A stretch of DNA of 64,000 nt from Kudoa neothunni (GCA_964304625.1 OZ199839.1:1860001-1924000); one strand, 5' to 3'. Positions 26,101 to 38,398 are shown, counted from the first letter of the stretch. The notes: generated by a model not told the origin, from the letters alone. Translations and numbers: made by a program.

Positions 26101-29100
26101 ATTACCAACAGAATTGTTGCTGAATTAGTTACATGACACAAACTATCGACATCAACATCTAGATGTTTTAGCATAACCACCAACAAATTTACAAACGTGT
26201 TTGACTAAAATTAGTCAAATAGTCGTTAAAGTCCAACAAACGCTGAATTTCATCTCAAACCAATATCAAGCTCAATACTCATTCGAAATGCATAATTCAC
26301 GGCCATTACAGTTACAATTTAAAAAGTTTAATTAGCCCATCAAAAAACATAGCATAAGTAAAAAAAATCTCCCTAATATTTCAAATAAAATGATGCATAT
26401 TATATTTTTTAACAAATTCAGAAAATAATTTTATATATAAGGTGATAGATATACGATCTGTGAAGTTGATAGTAAGTTGAACAGATTTTAAGTTAAATTA
26501 TACCATAAAACAATAAAACAAAATAAGACAGTTAAAACAAAAATCTATAACGGTAACAGCAGCAAAACATAAGTCAAATAAATAAACCCTATCGGCTTAT
26601 TTAGATGAATTTTTTGAATATTCGTAAGACTGGTTAGTAAAGTTAAATGTGAGAAACATATATTTTAAAATCTAGTAAATAATCAATATTGAAAAGCTTT
26701 CTGCTTTCTAAATTAAAAGGTCAACGGGAAAGAATTAAATAATTAATGCGCAAGCAGATTTGTAGTCAAGGAAGAGACCTTAATGTGATAGAAACTTAAT
26801 CGAGACAATACAGTCTAACACGAGTAATCATAATCCAACAAAGCTTCGGTAATTAGCTGGAGTGAACAGAAGTAATTTAGATTAAGTGAAAAGTGTTAAG
26901 TTCATATCTCATCTCAAATAATATTGTAACGGTTAGAAAATAGATAATATTCAATTTCAAAAAAATTTCCATTAAAAAATTAGTTGTTGGATTGCTCAAC
27001 CGAATTAGTTGATAATGAGTGCACACAATTAATTGATGCAATAAGTGATTAGGGATGGGTCGACTCAAAAAATAACGGATCATAATGAATCCAATAACAA
27101 TATCAACTCATACAAAATACACTTATCAAAAAAAATGATCATAACGGTTTTAGAGCTATCTCGTTACTTTATCAGGCAAGTTCGTAGGTTATGTTGTTTA
27201 TTTATTAACAACATAAAAATTAATACTTTTAATTTATCCTAGTAAATAAATTCACGTGGAACCAAACATTACTGATAAAATAAAATTTCCTTCAATTCTA
27301 ATGTTGTGTTCTTATTTAAACCCCTTATAATACATCAGGACTCTCGTGCAATATCCACCCTAATCAACAAGTGAAATGGTTCCCGATCCTTCATCAGTAT
27401 AATTTAGTAGCTCAATTTAGTTTCACGATTGAATACCCACCAGCATAGGCTTTCAATTCACCAAAACAATTCTCAGTCTTACTGAGAACAAAAGAGTAAA
27501 GTCTATTCTAATTGCTTAATTAACACCTGAAATCCATTGTAATGTTATATTCTTGTATTATAAAGAACAAAACAAATTTTCAATGACAATGACAATCTTC
27601 GTAATAAATAATACTCAGGTGTCACTAGTTTTGACTATACAGTAGGTGACCACTCGGCCGTAATCCTCACGGGGATTAAAAAATGTACAATAACTGGGGT
27701 CACTACCCAATTTTTCACACTCTTGTCGCATGAGCAAGCATAATATACGACAACAAAATAAATATAACAACTCGCATCATTGATAAAACTTGTATTATTT
27801 GAGGTTTAATAATTAATAATTTATTCTATTCGTAAAATACAATCCAATCTCGAATAAAATAATAATTTGGTTTTTTCTAATTAGGATATACCATGCAACG
27901 TTGAAATAATGGTTAACTTAAAGTGGGTGAGCAGTAGTAGTAGTCATGGCACCCCTCTACGACAAGGAATCAAAATGCATGCCTATTTAATATTTTTTCT
28001 ATGTATATCAGTAATTACAGCTTTATCTGTAATTACGAAAAACACACAAAATAGTCACAATGAATTAAAATTAAAAAAACATTTTAATTCATTTGATGCA
28101 TAATATTGCAAAATAGTATTATATGTCTTTATAAAAAACTTAACCAAGCAAAATCTTTTTGTTAATGTGCGAATGAGTCGACAGTGCGAAAAACTGGTCA
28201 CCGACTGTATTTAATTATTTCTCGCCTTAAGAATGCTGCTGTGAACCAGAAATAATCGAATATGGCAGATGCTAAAAAGTTAAAATTTTATGTAGATTGT
28301 GAATAAGAATTGTTGGGATTAAAAATCAAACGGCGAGCGTACTTGTCATTTAAGATTAAAATTTACCTTGCCAATAGTCCTCCTCCCCTATTTATAGTGT
28401 TACATTACAACCCACTTTAAATTCAGCAACATCACAGATATTAATAGGAAACACTCTTCGCATTCAAATTAAAGCATGGGAACTTCGTTTGATTGAATGC
28501 TTTAAAGAAAAATCACTCCTAGGGTAGATGCCTAAGTTTTCTTTGTTTTTGCGTTTGCCATCACAATAAAAATAGACGCAGCTATGGCAATTGCCAGCTC
28601 AAAGTATTATCCAATATTTTGAATTAAGAACAATTCATAAATCAATTGACGCTCATTAGTAAATTGTTCTTTTTCTGACCAAAGAATCATTGCTGTTGAT
28701 TAACGTTATATGAAAAAAGCTTATAATTAAAGGATTCTTATAACTATAATGACTCATTATATTAATTTTTAAATATAATTAAACTTTAATAAAACCAATG
28801 AATGAATACACACGCACACGCCAAGATGATTGATACAGGGGCGATATCGCTTAGCATGATGACAACATAATTAACAACATAGCTCGAGATTCACTACTAT
28901 AGAGTGTTTATAACGTCGCATAGTTGGAGCAGAAACACAGCCGGAATTTAACGTGTGCACAAAATTACGGATCGGCACCATAACAACAATTACTATAATT
29001 AATTATGTAATTAATGTAGAGAATCAAAAAATGTAATATTATATGATAATCAACACGTAATGATCCAACCGGGACGTTACATACAAAATTACTAGGAAAA

Positions 29101-29660
29101 TAAACTGCAAAATAAAAAAATAGCACGCCCCTAAAGACTTATTATGGACACAGTTTAAGCATCTGTAACATCATTAACGATTAATTAGCATGCTTCGTAA
29201 TAAGATTACCTTATATATATAAAGTAGGATTAACGGTGAGTAGCAATAAATGAAACGTAAGAAATGGAGAGGTCGTGTCACCACTCGAAAACCCCATAAT
29301 ACGACACAACAAATAAAAAAATAAACACTGCATTTAACGCCAATATTGGTCTTATGGGGCAAATCATACAATAGGGCTCTTACCAATCAGACTATGATTA
29401 TAGGAGTAAACTTAAGGTGGGGATGAACCATTGAACACGAGCTTGAGTGAGATTACAATAAAAGCTTACGTCAGGTTTTGCAAAATCTTCATAGGACAAC
29501 TCAACGGCCAAATATCGTTCATAAACTGATTTTATCTGGTCATATAGCAACAAATACTCCTCATCCATTGGTTGAAACACTGTCACTAAGCGCGTTACCT
29601 ACTAATCTTCTCAACAATACTACAAAATCTTCTCAATAATGTTATGATTGAACTTAGGTA
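23160..29660 (-). CDS. NUF2: NUF2-like NDC80-complex subunit, coiled coil in many small exons
   Basis: NUF2 pairs with NDC80 to bind spindle microtubules at kinetochores. N-terminal pieces at 29.4-29.66 kb read IPKFNHNIIEKIL and FQPMDEEYLLLYDQIKS, which fit the calponin-homology-like head. Coiled-coil exons at 24.3-25.66 kb follow in family order: LKLSLPHQ, EVVRKLSENFEKL, QEISNKAQE, ESVTQLNKLKDAMVPYPE (NUF2 has IVDSPEKLKN here), then YQQVKKQMDSLMDSL, and EELNDKRKQLETQIRNIEQE. Two last exons near 23.3 kb read RILEKFENLLEN and MESFEKSKRNFQYYN and end at TAA (23160-23162). The head and coil are separated by about 3.7 kb containing a MITE, and part of the head was not found. Without a profile search it could instead be another coiled-coil protein or two genes. 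Confidence 0.5.
27640..28207. mobile_element. 568-bp TA-flanked MITE, same termini as 15198-17239
   Basis: CAGTAGGTGACC on the left and (reverse complement) CAGTCGGTGACC on the right, both flanked by TA. It is too short to encode a transposase and lies in the long gap between the NUF2-like head and coil exons. Confidence 0.7.
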
Positions 29661-30130
29661 TCTGGGTAGGGTTTGGTCATCAAAACACCTGGATTTCTGT
29701 TGATTTAAAATTGACCAGATTAAACTTAAGGTTGGTTTGTCAATAAATTGGCCGATGTACCATTCAATAAGGAAACGAATAGGTGATAATTAATCTTCTG
29801 ATGCATCACGTGTTGGTATAATAATACTAAGCTGGCAATACCCAATTATTAAAGCGGTGGATTTTGTGGCCTTTCACAGCTCATCGACAAGATTTGACGT
29901 TTCATGAATAGTCGAATTAAGAAAACTTGGTAAATTACACCTATGTGACTTAATAAACGCCAACGCCACTGGTGAGTTAAGCTCAGCAGTGATTTACATA
30001 CAATCACGAAGTTGAAGCACGCGACCCGAAGGTGTTCCGATCGTCTTGCTGAATCTGAGCGTTGGTGAGGTAGGCCGACTTTAAAACATTGTCACTGAGC
30101 TGTTTTTTCTAATCGATTGTACCATTTAGT
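29661..30130. other. Divergent promoter spacer with an acceptor 1 nt before the eEF1A ATG
   Basis: About 470 bp between the NUF2-like gene (minus) and eEF1A (plus). It ends CTAATCGATTGTACCATTTAG|T followed by the ATG: a branch-point-like CTAAT and an AG acceptor one base from the start codon. This suggests trans-splicing or a 5'UTR intron. No other feature is seen. Confidence 0.4.
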
Positions 30131-31534
30131 ATGGGTTAAAGAGAAGAATAGATTGAGTATCGTTGTTATTGGTCACGTCGACTCCGGTAAATCCACCACT
30201 ACTGGTCACTTGATTTTCAAGTGCGGTGGTATCGATAAAAGAACACTCGAGAAGTTCGAGAAAGAGTCCAGTGAGATGGGTAAAGGTTCCTTCAAATACG
30301 CTTGGATTCTCGACAACCAAAAGTCTGAACGTGAACGTGGTGTCACCATCAATGCCCAGACTAAGAAGATCGAAACTGCGGACAACGATATCTCAATTAT
30401 TGATGCTCCTGGACATCGTGACTTCATGAAGAACATGATCACCGGTACATCACAAGCCGATTACGCTTTGTTGATGGTTCCAGCCAGCAAAGGTGAAGCC
30501 GAAACAGCTCTTTCAAAGGAAGGTCAAGCTCGTGAACATCTTATGTTGTCCAACACTCTCGGTATCAAGAAGGTGTGTGTATGCGTCAACAAGATGGATG
30601 CTTGTGGTTATGACAAAGCTCGTTTCGAAGAGTTGAAAAAGGAAGTCACTTCGATCATGAAGAGAATCGGTTATCAGGAGAAGAATGTCGCCTTTATTCC
30701 AATTTCAGGTTTCCACGGTGACAATCTAACTGAGACTTCCGATAAGATGTCATGGTTCCAAGGTTGGGAATGCAGTCTTCCTGACGAGAATGGTGTGGAA
30801 TCAGTCAGAAAGGGAAAAAACCCTCCTCGATTTTCTTAATGCTTTGAAGTCTCCAAAGAGACCAGACGACAAACCATTGAGACTTCCTCTTCAGGATGTG
30901 TTCAAGATCGGTGGTATTGGTACTGTACCAGTCGGAAGAGTAGAAACTGGTACTCTTCTTCCTGGTATGGGTTGTGAACTTCGCACCTTCTGCCATCTGC
31001 ACTGAGGTTAAAAGTATCGAGAGACATCACGAATCACTTCCCTCCGCCAAGCCTGGTGATAACATTGGTTTCAATGTCAAAAACGTCTCCGTCAAAGATA
31101 TCAAGAGAGGATTCGTGTGCTCCGATCCCAAGAACAATCCAGCTATGCAAGCAGCGTCTTTCGTCGCTCAAGTTATTATCATCAATCACCCTGGTGAGAT
31201 CAAAGCTGGGTATGCACCTGTCATCGACTGTCACACCGCCCACATCGCCTCCAAATTCAACGAGCTTAAAACCAAAGTCGACAGAAGATCTGGTAAGACT
31301 GTCGAAGAGAACCCCAAAAGCCTTAAAGCTGGTGAAGCCGGTATCATCGAACTTGTCCCAGGCAAACCTTTGGTTGTTGAGCCATTCACCGAATTCGCTC
31401 CTCTTGGTCGTTTCGCTTGTAGAGATATGAAAGTCACAGTTGCTGTTGGTATCGTGAAGGAGGTTACAAAGAAGGTTGTTGAGTCCAAGGCTACCAAGTC
31501 TGCTCAAAAAGTCGCTGCCAAAGGAAAAAAATAA
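30131..31534 (+). CDS. EEF1A: Translation elongation factor eEF1A, intronless, divergent, three +1 shifts
   Basis: eEF1A delivers aminoacyl-tRNA to the ribosome. Visible are the P-loop [21 protein letters not shown], and domains 2-3 with [20 protein letters not shown] and [13 protein letters not shown]. The segment between domains 1 and 2 carries the animal/fungal insertion. Three surplus bases break the frame: T at 30136-30137 (just after the start codon, creating TAA), A in the A6 at 30815-30820, and G in 30969-30971. Ignoring them gives 466 aa, against about 462 in the family, with family-like sequence throughout. The stretch after ERERG, nearly invariant elsewhere (TIDIALWKFET), reads [11 protein letters not shown], and [16 protein letters not shown] is also unusual. 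It may be a diverged paralog. The start at 30131 fits the MGKEK N-terminus once the surplus T is ignored. Confidence 0.93.
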
Positions 31535-33297
31535 CTTAGATGACACTATATTATTGATTAGAGCATGTTCTCAATGGTTACGTTAGTTGTGTGTGTTTTT
31601 TATTGCTTGTCGTCCGCAATTTGTTTTTTGGGAATTGTTTCATTAAGATTTGTTTCTATCGTAACAGCTTAATACATTAATCACTGGTCCAACTTCTGCG
31701 TCAAATGTTGACTATGTTAGTAAACATGCGACTACATATTTCTCTAATATTTAATGCTGGTGGTAGATAGCGTGTCTAATTTGGATTTAATTGTTGTTTT
31801 GCTCGCCGTAATGGTTTTGCGGTCGGTGTTGTCATTGCTTGAGCTGACGTCATAAATGTTTGCCATCGTAAAATTAAGAGTAAATATGTATTTATCAATA
31901 TTTCAAGTATTCGTTTTTTCCTCGATCAATGCTCGGGTGAGTTTGCCGACTCACTTGGAGTGCGTCCTATCCTATACCACAGGGGTCATTAAAGTTTGTC
32001 TGCAGGGTCAAATTTTTTATGTTCATAAGATTCGAGGGCCAGATTAAATTTGTTTTTTTATCAAAAAGCAGTTTAAATATGATACAAAAAAATATAAATA
32101 TAACATTTATATACAGATTTATCGCCCATGACCTTCGCCCCAGGTGGCTCTAATCCTTTCGAAATTTTATGTTTTCATCTATATTCAGACACAAATCCTA
32201 CTATTCCTAATAGGTTAGATTTTTAACAGTCGCATATCTTTTTTTAAATTTCATCGTTTCTTGGAACACACAATCTTCGGGCAATGCCGCAGTTTGTATT
32301 TTATGTGTATACTAGCGCGAACTGTCCAGCGTTTCTGGGGGAAGATTTCGCCCAGAGATGTTTTTAATAGCCTTCAAAAAATATATTGAAATCTCGAATT
32401 AACTCGTAGAAACAAAATAACTAAAAAATTTTAAGCAATATACTCTAACGATTTGGATTGTAAAATTTAAATTATGGTCATTTCTTTAAAGGAATGTTCC
32501 AATCCCGGCGTTCATTTAAATCCTGTTAAAGTGTTATCTAAAACGTTATTTTTTGGACTGGAGGATTTTTAAAAGTCGAATTCTAGCCTGGCTCGGTAAC
32601 TGTGTGCACCACAAACTTTTTAAGAGATAAAAATAGAAATAGAAGAAAAAGTATGAAATTAAGTGATATTGCTAAAATTGGCATCGCCTGGTCCGGTATA
32701 AACATTAGTGCACTTTTCCCAAACAAACAGCTAAAAATTGTTTCAATATCAACATAAATAATTTATATAATTAGATGAAATAAGAGTACAACCATTTGAG
32801 TCGAACTTAATCACTGAAAGTTCAGCATAGCGGATGATTTCAATGAAATCCATGGTCCCAGAGCTTGCGTTGTAAAGTTTGAATCAATGTAATTTTAACG
32901 TTATCCTTCAATTTGTTAATCATGAAACAAATATAGATTTTTATCATACCTAAAACCATTAGTAGAACCTTAAAAATGTGTTTATCAAGTCATATACGTT
33001 AAAACTCTCGACAAACGAAGTGTATATGTGCGAAACCCCAAATATACACTCCAATATTATATAAAAAATTCAGGTAATATCGCTTAATTAAAATTTGACA
33101 AAGCATATAAAGGGGAAAAGTAACTTCAACCGACCATCAGCAAGTCATAAGCAGAGGTTAACCCTATTGTTAAACTCAAGTAATCCGTTTAACAAACATT
33201 GAATCGAAAATATCACCATTTTCTAAATACTTCTGGGGATATTCGGTAGTGTAAAACTGGTTTAAAGATTTGTTGAAACATTGTGATTTTTAAAAAA
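31535..33297. other. Intergenic DNA with one hAT-like end
   Basis: At 31980-32045 the sequence starts CAGGGGTCATTAAAGT and continues with GGGTCAAATTTTTTATG and GAGGGCCAGATTAAA, the look of a hAT terminus. I found no matching right end or TSD, so it is a fragment. The remainder is AT-rich with nothing supported. Confidence 0.4.
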
Positions 33298-33306
33298 TTT
33301 CATAAA

Positions 33307-34664
33307 GGCAGTGGCTATTGCAACGGGAGGAAATAACTCGAAAACTAACATGTCTATAAAAATTTCAATTTCGTTTTTATAATGAATGATTTTTTCGCCA
33401 AATAATTTCAAATTTTTCGGGAAAATATAATATGGTGGAATTTTCAAGGTTGTTATTGAAAATTAAGTAACTTCATAATAACATCTTAATTCGATAGATC
33501 GTAGGAACACTAAAAAAAGCTTTCTAAGACAATAAACTTTCATAATTGCAAAAATTGTATGTAAATCGTATGCTTTCTATAGTATGAATTACCACGCTCA
33601 GGAGACCGCGCCATTACGTAAGACTTAGTTAACTAGTAGTACTGGTTCTTTCGTCGGTTAACATCCCTCTGATTCGATGCATGCTATTATGGAGAATTAT
33701 TAACACATTAATTAAAGATTTTTTCTCAAAATTTATAATATGAATAATGTGTATTAATGTATAACTCATTGTATTTTAAAGCTATGTCTCTACCTGTGAA
33801 ATAAACACAAATCTATGATTTCGAGTTAGATTTATTTATACTATATATAGGACTTTAAAAATAGATTATTTGTTAAAGATATGGTAGTTTTTAAGGAATA
33901 ACGTGTCATTCCATTGATTCGATATTACGTAGCAATAATTTGAGGGTAATGGGTAATAATTTTCTACATAAAAACAAAAATAGGATTATCATAATAAAAT
34001 GAAGATCCTTTTAAGACAGAGTTCGGCAACGACTGACCCCCGGACCAAATTTGGCCCCGGAGCTTTCCTCATCCGGCCCGGCAACCTAATAGGGTTGTCG
34101 GTCCCTGATCTAAAGTAAAGAGTGTTGGGCGTCCTAGAAAAAAGAAAGCAGGATAAATAATTAATAGATGGAAATCAAAAATTTTCTTCATGTTATTAAT
34201 GCCTAGATAAATTGCGGTATAATAAAGCTAATTTGTATCTCTATATAGCGAAAAAGATAGATCATTTAATATGTAGAAAAATTAGGATCGCGAAATAAAA
34301 ATATCTAACATTTTACGCGATATGTTAACGGTGCATTATTATTGTCTTTAGCGATATAGCGGTGCTTCTTCATTCATGCACAAGTTCGGTGAATTTGGAT
34401 CTTTTAATTGAAACAATTTATATTACTCTGAATTATGGAAAAGATAATCACGTTTATAAATTATAAATTGCTAATTAAGGACTTAAAAATAATTTTTAAC
34501 CTCTGAATTCATTGCCATAAAACGCGAAAATTTGTTATCTTGGATTTCTTTTATAATAGTTTAACTTTTTGGCGAAAAAATCATTCATTATAAAGACGAA
34601 ATTGAAATTTTTTATAGACATGTTAGTTTTCGAGTTATTTCCTCCCGTTGCAATAGCCACTGCC
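33307..34664. mobile_element. MULE-like TIR element, 100-bp arms, perfect 9-bp TSD
   Basis: The element starts GGCAGTGGCTATTGCAACGG, and the reverse complement of its right end is identical there. The inverted arms (33307-33407 and about 34566-34664) stay nearly identical for about 100 bp. Flanks TTTCATAAA (33298-33306) and TTTCATAAA (34665-34673) are a perfect 9-bp target duplication. Long TIRs with a 9-bp TSD fit Mutator-like elements. No transposase was recognised; the short matching frames in the arms (LVFELFPPVAIATA) are a by-product of the inverted repeat. A 91-bp hAT-like MITE is nested at 34017-34107. Confidence 0.85.
34017..34107. mobile_element. 91-bp hAT-like MITE nested in the MULE-like element
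   Basis: It begins CAGAGTTCGGCAACGACTG and ends TTGTCGGTCCCTG, and is GC-rich with repeated CGGCCC-type motifs, as in small hAT derivatives. The 8-bp flanks (TTTTAAGA and ATCTAAAG) do not match well. Local GC is far above the surroundings. Confidence 0.55.
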
Positions 34665-34774
34665 TTTCATAAATGTCTCTCTATGAGGAAAAAATTTGGT
34701 GCGCGTGCGTACTTGCTGACACAAACACACGGTCACTTAAACTTTATATATATAGTGGATTGTAGATAGTAGAT

Positions 34775-35022
34775 CAGTGGTTCCCAACCTTTTGGGCGTC
34801 TATCGAACCCTTGTTAATTAATATGAGAATTATGTTAAGAATTCAGTAATATATATTTTTTTAAAGCGCTAAAAAAATATTCCACACATTCATTTTCTAT
34901 CTTTTCAATCATAAAACAACAAATAATATAAATATATAACTAATGAGATTTCTGCTTCTGTTTTTCGTAAGCTATTTTATGTAGTCTTGGTTCAGTTTTC
35001 GAACCTTGGTTGGGAATAACCG
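34775..35022. mobile_element. 248-bp hAT-like MITE with perfect 8-bp TSD
   Basis: Left end CAGTGGTTCCCAACCTTTTG, right end (reverse complement) CGGTTATTCCCAACCAAGG. The flanks are identical: TAGTAGAT at 34767-34774 and 35023-35030. This is a typical hAT signature with no coding content. Confidence 0.85.
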
Positions 35023-35556
35023 TAGTAGATAAAGGATATAAAAGTAGTGCAGAATTTTTATATTTGTCAGTAAACTCATTTGCTTTTATATCAACAAACA
35101 TCTTTGAAGGAGAGAACAAAAAAACATTTAAAGAGGGGAAGCGAGTTCAAGGATTTTAATTAACATTTTTAAGGCAAATTAAAATAATGTCATCCTGCGT
35201 TAACAACTTTATTTGGAAAATTCGATATATGATGACAGCAAATATGTAAGGAACAGTGATTATTGCTTCATCATTGTAAATTTCTAGTATCAAAGAAATT
35301 AACTCAACCTAATTAATTTAATTTATAAGTTAAAGTCGTTAGGATTTTTGAACTATTAAAAGTACAGGAACCAAATAAACTTTAAAATATGTTTCTTATC
35401 GATTCGTACGTTTTACATTAAGAATCCAGCTATATTAGTGCTTCGATTTTCTCCATTGTTTCAATTAAAACAATATAAAAACATTAAAGGAATTAAATTA
35501 GGCTTTTTAAACAACACTCATCTAATAAGTAATCTACTGATAGTCTTCAAGTAAAC

Positions 35557-36768
35557 CAGTGTTTCCCTACAAATTTTACACTCGTACCTCCAAGAGAATG
35601 TCAAGACTCAATTATACTTTTTATTTGGATGCGAAAATAATAATACCAACAAAAAATGTCTTAAAATTAAAATTTTCATTATTTTAGTTTATATTTTAAC
35701 TTCAAATTTCCCTCATTTACTTCTAAAATAAATTAAAACCAACATATTAGAAGTAAGAAATATAATATAAACGTAATACTAAACAATAAAAAGTATGGTC
35801 GCTTAAATAACTTCTGTACTTAAAGGTGAAAATTATATGGGTCAATAAAAATGGCCAATGCGTGTTGTTCACAAGAAACATTATTTCAAAATCAATTGTC
35901 ATCTAGTATTTATTTGACCTGGCGGTTCTCTTGTTCTCGCTGGGTTTTCATAAGTAATTCAAAACAGGACATTTTGCTGGGCGGTGAAACGTGAAAATCG
36001 TTTTCGAGGTTTAATGAATCCCAATACTAATTATTTGTATATAATGAAGTCGATAAGCTTGTTTTCATATGCTATCTTGTGCTGAATAAATCTAGTGACT
36101 TCTTTATTCTATATTGAGTCATATGTTAACTTAAATTTTGAGGCAATGGAATAATAAAATATGTCTTCTAAATATACTCGACTAAAATAACAAATATTTA
36201 TGTGTGTAAATGAATGTGTTGATCCTTGTTTTACCTAGACTTAAAAGAATAATTTAACTTAGATTTATATCAGAAGCAAAGTACAAATTCGAAAGTAAAA
36301 CTTGGAATGTAACATAATAAAAACTATACAATTAAATGATGAATCTCAAATTTGGACAGAATACAAAGTTAAAATTGCGTCTTGGTTTTATTATTATGGA
36401 TAAAAATGCTGACAACCTAATTACAGCTTAAACATATCAATATGTTACTTTAAAGATAACAAAGTTGTGATTTTACACGGAAAAAATCAAATGATAGATT
36501 TTGTACATTGAATAGGCTTCATATAAACTATTACCATATCGCACCATTGCTTAGAATCACGTAAAACAAATTATAAATTAAATAAATTTTCACACCCCGC
36601 TTTTTTTAATAGAAACGAATCGATAAAAACACTTAAAAATATTATTACATTCATTAAGTCATTACATGATTTAAACAGGGAATAACACAAGTTACACATT
36701 AGATAAATTACGAGTAATTTTTTAATTTATTATAGAATGACTCCCGCACTCCCTGTAGGGAAACACTG
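35557..36768. mobile_element. 1.2-kb hAT-like non-autonomous element
   Basis: Both ends read CAGTGTTTCCCTACA inward. Flanks AAGTAAAC (35549-35556) and AATTAAAC (36769-36776) match at 7/8. The termini are related to those of the MITE at 34775. The interior is AT-rich with no long frame. Confidence 0.82.
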
Positions 36769-36776
36769 AATTAAAC

Positions 36777-37443
36777 CATCACAATTCCACATGCGCCTTC
36801 GAATTTTAAAGGGAACATCGTGGGACCTACTTTGGTGACCCTTGATGTATGATTACGTAAAAATTTGGATAAGTGTCACCTAATTATTCCTAAATTAATT
36901 TCAGTTTAATTCATAAATCTAATATAATTCATTTAAGATAATTTTCATCTAATGTTTGAGTAAGATTAGAAAATGTTTTGTAATGCTTTTGAATATAATA
37001 TTGATCTATAAGTTATTCAATAATTTAAATAGGATTTTGTCAGATAAAAATTGGACGTTGGTAATCCTTTTTGGTCTTTAATTAGTGTTTCATTTTTCTT
37101 ATGTGAGATTTGTTTGGATAAAGAAAAATAAAAAAATATTTATTTTTACCAATAAAATTGAATATTATATTACGATTTAATATTAAAAATGAGATATACT
37201 ACCGGTTAAATCTTTGTTAACATGAAATCTTTACATGTTTATGTTTGAAGAGTATTGTTGACTAAAACTATGTATCAGAGCAACATTAAATGATGGTATA
37301 TATTCTTTTGGTTGTTAACAATTACTCGCGCTTGCGTCATTAGTTAAGAATTTAGATTTGCAGTGTGTGTGTGTGTTCTGCGTCAATTCTACATTATTAC
37401 GAGTTTTAAGTTTCTTTTTTGAGTCAACTTATCTTGGTTGCTA
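36777..37443. other. Upstream region of the SET gene
   Basis: AT-rich, with a GC-rich motif ACTCGCGCTTGCGTCA at 37324-37339 and a (GT)7 run at 37363-37376, both within 130 bp of the SET start. No coding exon, and no ankyrin-repeat exons such as EHMT genes usually carry, could be found here. Confidence 0.4.
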
Positions 37444-38398
37444 ATGATAAAGTTTCGTGATGATTTAAGTTCGGGAAAGGAGACTATTCCAATTCCCGTG
37501 TATGTTAATTCTGAAGACATGCTTGATGTGGTTAAAGAGTTAATGTCAAATTTTGAAGTGATTAAAGGATTTTTTGGAAATATTTTAGTATTTGGTATAG
37601 TATGTAAGTTGCAATAACGAGATTGAAGTCAACTTTGTCTATTCTGAATATTCTTGTGATCACTTTTGTCAATGTGTTGATAATTGTGATACGGCTAAAT
37701 GTACCTGTAATCAATACAGAAATTATAACAGTACACAGCCTCAAACATTAACCAATAGTACGCAATCATATGTTAGTATCATCTAACTATGTAATTGCGA
37801 AATAGGAAACTATCCCATAATTGAGTGTAGTTCATTGTGTGGTTGTTCTTGGAATACATGCAGAAATCGCGTTGTTCAACGAGGAATAAGTTTCTGTTTG
37901 GAGCTATTTGATACATCATCAATCAGTACAGCGGCAGGAGAGAGTAAAGGCTGGGGAGTTCGCTCGGCTGAATTCATTCCAAAGGGATCTTTTGTCTGCG
38001 AATACATTGGAGAAATGCGTTACCATACAATCCAAAGCGAAGGTATTGCTGGAGTTGGACCCAATCACACTCTTACAATACGTGAAAATAGCGTCGGTTA
38101 CACTCCTACCAATCTGCTACTTTCAATTGATGCAACCAAATGCGGAAATGTATCCAGATTCATCAATCACAGCTGTTCGCCTAACCTACTGATGAGTGTA
38201 TATTGGCGATGTGGATTTCCTTTGTTAAAATCGGCGGCCTACTTCACCAACAGGGATATACAGCCGGGTGAAGAACTTTCAATCGATTATGGCTTGTCGT
38301 TTAGTGTGAGCAATTCAGCCGACACACCACGCATACCTTGCTTATGCAATTCTCCTCAATGTCATGGATATTTACCGCTCCAATATTTTTCTGATTGA
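37444..38398 (+). CDS. H3K9-type histone methyltransferase (pre-SET, SET, post-SET), short form
   Basis: Exons 37444-37557, 37601-37775 and 37807-38398, with introns of 43 nt (GTGATT...TATAG) and 31 nt (GTATCA...AATAG). The start MIKFRDDLSSGKETIPIPVY matches the beginning of the EHMT/SUV39 pre-SET region. The cysteine cluster includes CDHFCQCVDNCDTAKCTC and CSSLCGCSWNTCRNRVVQRG. The SET domain shows GWGVRS, EYIGE, RFINHSCSPN and GEELSIDYG. The post-SET domain is CLCNSPQC. The product is about 293 aa and probably nuclear, methylating histone H3 lysine 9 by family knowledge. Ankyrin or chromodomain regions seen in relatives are absent from this start, so either the protein is minimal or 5' exons are missing. 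Assignment to EHMT versus SUV39 is open; the CRNRVVQ motif leans to EHMT. Confidence 0.85.

Noticed and set aside
28831-28860. CAGGGGCGATATCGC as another hAT end
   Set aside because: The continuation does not fit the family and no inverted partner or 8-bp duplication was found.
30126-31546. Long open frames antisense to eEF1A
   Set aside because: They are shadows produced by the strongly biased codon use of eEF1A on the other strand.
33262-34769. Two opposite frames with the same peptide (LVFELFPPVAIATA) suggesting a duplicated gene
   Set aside because: They are the two inverted arms of one TIR element read in opposite directions, not genes.
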